Shown in pieces: positions 5,691-6,532 of a DNA stretch of 6,532 nt. How positions within the stretch are numbered: the first letter of the stretch is position 1; every line of letters starts with the position of its first letter. Made by a program: the position numbers and the translations under genes. A model generated the notes under the pieces. The model was not told the DNA's origin, searched no databases, and was given only the letters and a program-made list of their open reading frames with translations. Origin of the DNA: Dehalococcoidia bacterium UBA1151 (GTDB lineage Bacteria; Chloroflexota; Dehalococcoidia; Lucifugimonadales; Lucifugimonadaceae); the NCBI GenBank assembly GCA_002311865.1, contig DBZV01000119.1:1-6532 (forward strand). Direction: 5' to 3'.

Positions 5691-6532
5691 CACTGCTCGC
5701 CCGCGACTACGACATCCGCACGGCCACGGACTCGCGCTCGCGGAGTCCGCAAAGTGGCCCCGCTATGTTGCCGTGAGCACACCAACAGCGTGGAAGACGG
5801 CCCAGCCGTTCCTCGCACAGCAGCCAGCCGGCGTCATCTTCAACGAGTGGCTCGATCGCGCTCACCTGCTCACCTGGAGGAGGCCACCGCCAGCCTGCCT
5901 GACGATGCTGAACTCGCTGTCGGCATCGGCTCAGGCCGCGCACTCGACCATGCCAAAGTAGTCGCCGCGCGCAAGAACATCCCGCTCATCCAGGTACCCA
6001 CAATCGTCTCCACCGGCGCCATCATCCACACGTTCTACGGCGACTGGACCGGCCGCATCATATACGGCAAACTCGTCGAAGTCGCCGCCGAACACGTGCT
6101 CATCGACTACGATCTTGTCGTCGCCGGCCCCGAGCGCCTCAACACCGCGGGCATTGGCGATATTCTCTGCGGATACGCAGGCATCTCAGAGTGGCGGTAC
6201 GGTGCCGCACTCGGCCTCACCGACCCGTTCGACGATGAACTGGCCGACCGTACCATCGCCTTCCACCGACAGATCGTGCAGGACTTCCCCAAAACGCTCG
6301 GCCCCAATCAGGAGCTCACCCCGGCCAGCGTCAAGTTCATCATCCAGGCCGTCCAGGGCAGGGACGACCACTCGCTCAAACACCCTTCCGCACCCGGCGC
6401 CGACCACAGCTTCTGCTTCTCCGTGGAGCTTGCCAACGACAAGTTCTGGATCCATGGCGAGACCTGCGCGCTCGCCGCTGTAATCGTCGCATGGCACACG
6501 CAGCAAGACCCCGACGAGATCATCCGCCGCCT
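5687..6532 (+). pseudogene. Glycerol-1-phosphate dehydrogenase / Fe-containing alcohol dehydrogenase family, twice frameshifted, incomplete at right edge
   Basis: The protein continues over three frames. Segment 1, from GTG 5687, reads MTLLARDYDIRTA. Segment 2 (about 5725-5871) reads HGLALAESAKWPRYVAVSTP onward to FNEWLDRAHLL. Segment 3 (about 5871 to the window end) reads HLEEATASLPDDAELAVGIG onward with no stop. Both joins are -1 steps and would be repaired by one extra C before a CAC codon (near 5725 and 5871). Segment 3 carries the family landmarks: GIGSGRALDHAK (5922 on) for NAD(P), the VPTIVSTGA loop, and metal-ligand candidates Asp in AGIGD (6159-6161), His in GADH (6405-6407) and His in HGE (6453-6455). 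Related enzymes (archaeal G1P dehydrogenase, Bacillus AraM) reduce dihydroxyacetone phosphate with NAD(P)H; this one's substrate is unknown. If the frameshifts are real, translation from 5687 stops at 5774-5776 after 29 residues. They could also be sequence errors, in which case the gene is functional. About 280 codons are visible, with the C-terminus outside. Confidence 0.8.

Noticed and set aside
5687..5880. Programmed ribosomal frameshifting in the dehydrogenase gene
   Set aside because: Two separate -1 shifts would be needed, neither site has a slippery heptamer or obvious downstream structure, and the family does not use recoding.
6115..6506. Open frames of 122 (+) and 106 (-) residues over the end of the window
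   Set aside because: They are out of frame or antisense to the dehydrogenase segment that carries the NAD-binding and metal-ligand motifs.
1..6532. CRISPR array, tRNA, rRNA, or toxin-antitoxin/defence module
   Set aside because: No regularly spaced repeats, cloverleaf-like sequence, rRNA segments or matching protein motifs were seen on either strand.

Overview
The window looks like bacterial chromosome with fairly high GC content and a strong preference for C-ending codons. Genes are densely packed and, apart from a fragment at the left edge, all lie on the + strand. I cannot assign the organism firmly. A free-living, chemoheterotrophic lineage fits, possibly Chloroflexota: the lipoprotein has a short Cys followed by a Ser/Thr/Pro-rich linker, and the gene content is glutaconate-type CoA-transferase, EamA transporter, class C-like serine hydrolase and Fe-ADH family dehydrogenase. 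That taxonomic guess is low-confidence inference.

Left edge (1 to about 119): the first 17 codons of an IS3-family transposase OrfA lie on the minus strand, reading out of the window. They are followed outward by what looks like the end of the insertion sequence, starting 5'-TGTGACCTGCCCCC on the minus strand. Positions 120-402 carry no convincing gene. They hold a perfect 10-bp inverted repeat around an AT-rich loop (151-181), weak promoter-like hexamers and a good ribosome binding site just before the first intact gene.

Operon 1 (403-4132): a class IV PLP aminotransferase, then the two subunits of a glutaconate-type CoA-transferase (A and B overlapping by ATGA), then an EamA/DMT-type permease. 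Gaps are 12, -4 and 26 bases, so co-transcription is very likely. A reasonable inference is a small-molecule module in which an amine or amino acid is transaminated, a carboxylate is moved to or from CoA, and the permease moves a substrate or product. The substrate cannot be read from the sequence. The B subunit keeps the Glu (E64) that aligns with the catalytic Glu of Acidaminococcus glutaconate CoA-transferase.

Middle (4133-4591): a candidate sigma-70 promoter (TTGAAA, 17 bases, TTAAAT) precedes a small unrecognised lipoprotein gene.

Right part (4674-6532): a serine hydrolase of the beta-lactamase class C/esterase family is followed, with a GTGA start/stop overlap and a strong ribosome binding site, by a gene of the glycerol-1-phosphate dehydrogenase/iron-containing alcohol dehydrogenase family. 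That gene is split over three frames by two apparent one-base losses near 5725 and 5871, and it runs off the right edge. Its NAD-binding motif and likely metal ligands are intact in the last and longest segment, so it is either a young pseudogene or two sequence errors. I found no CRISPR array, tRNA, rRNA or phage module, and nothing that amounts to a clearly new system. The most rewarding points to follow are the double frameshift, the hairpin in the leader and the substrate of the first operon.
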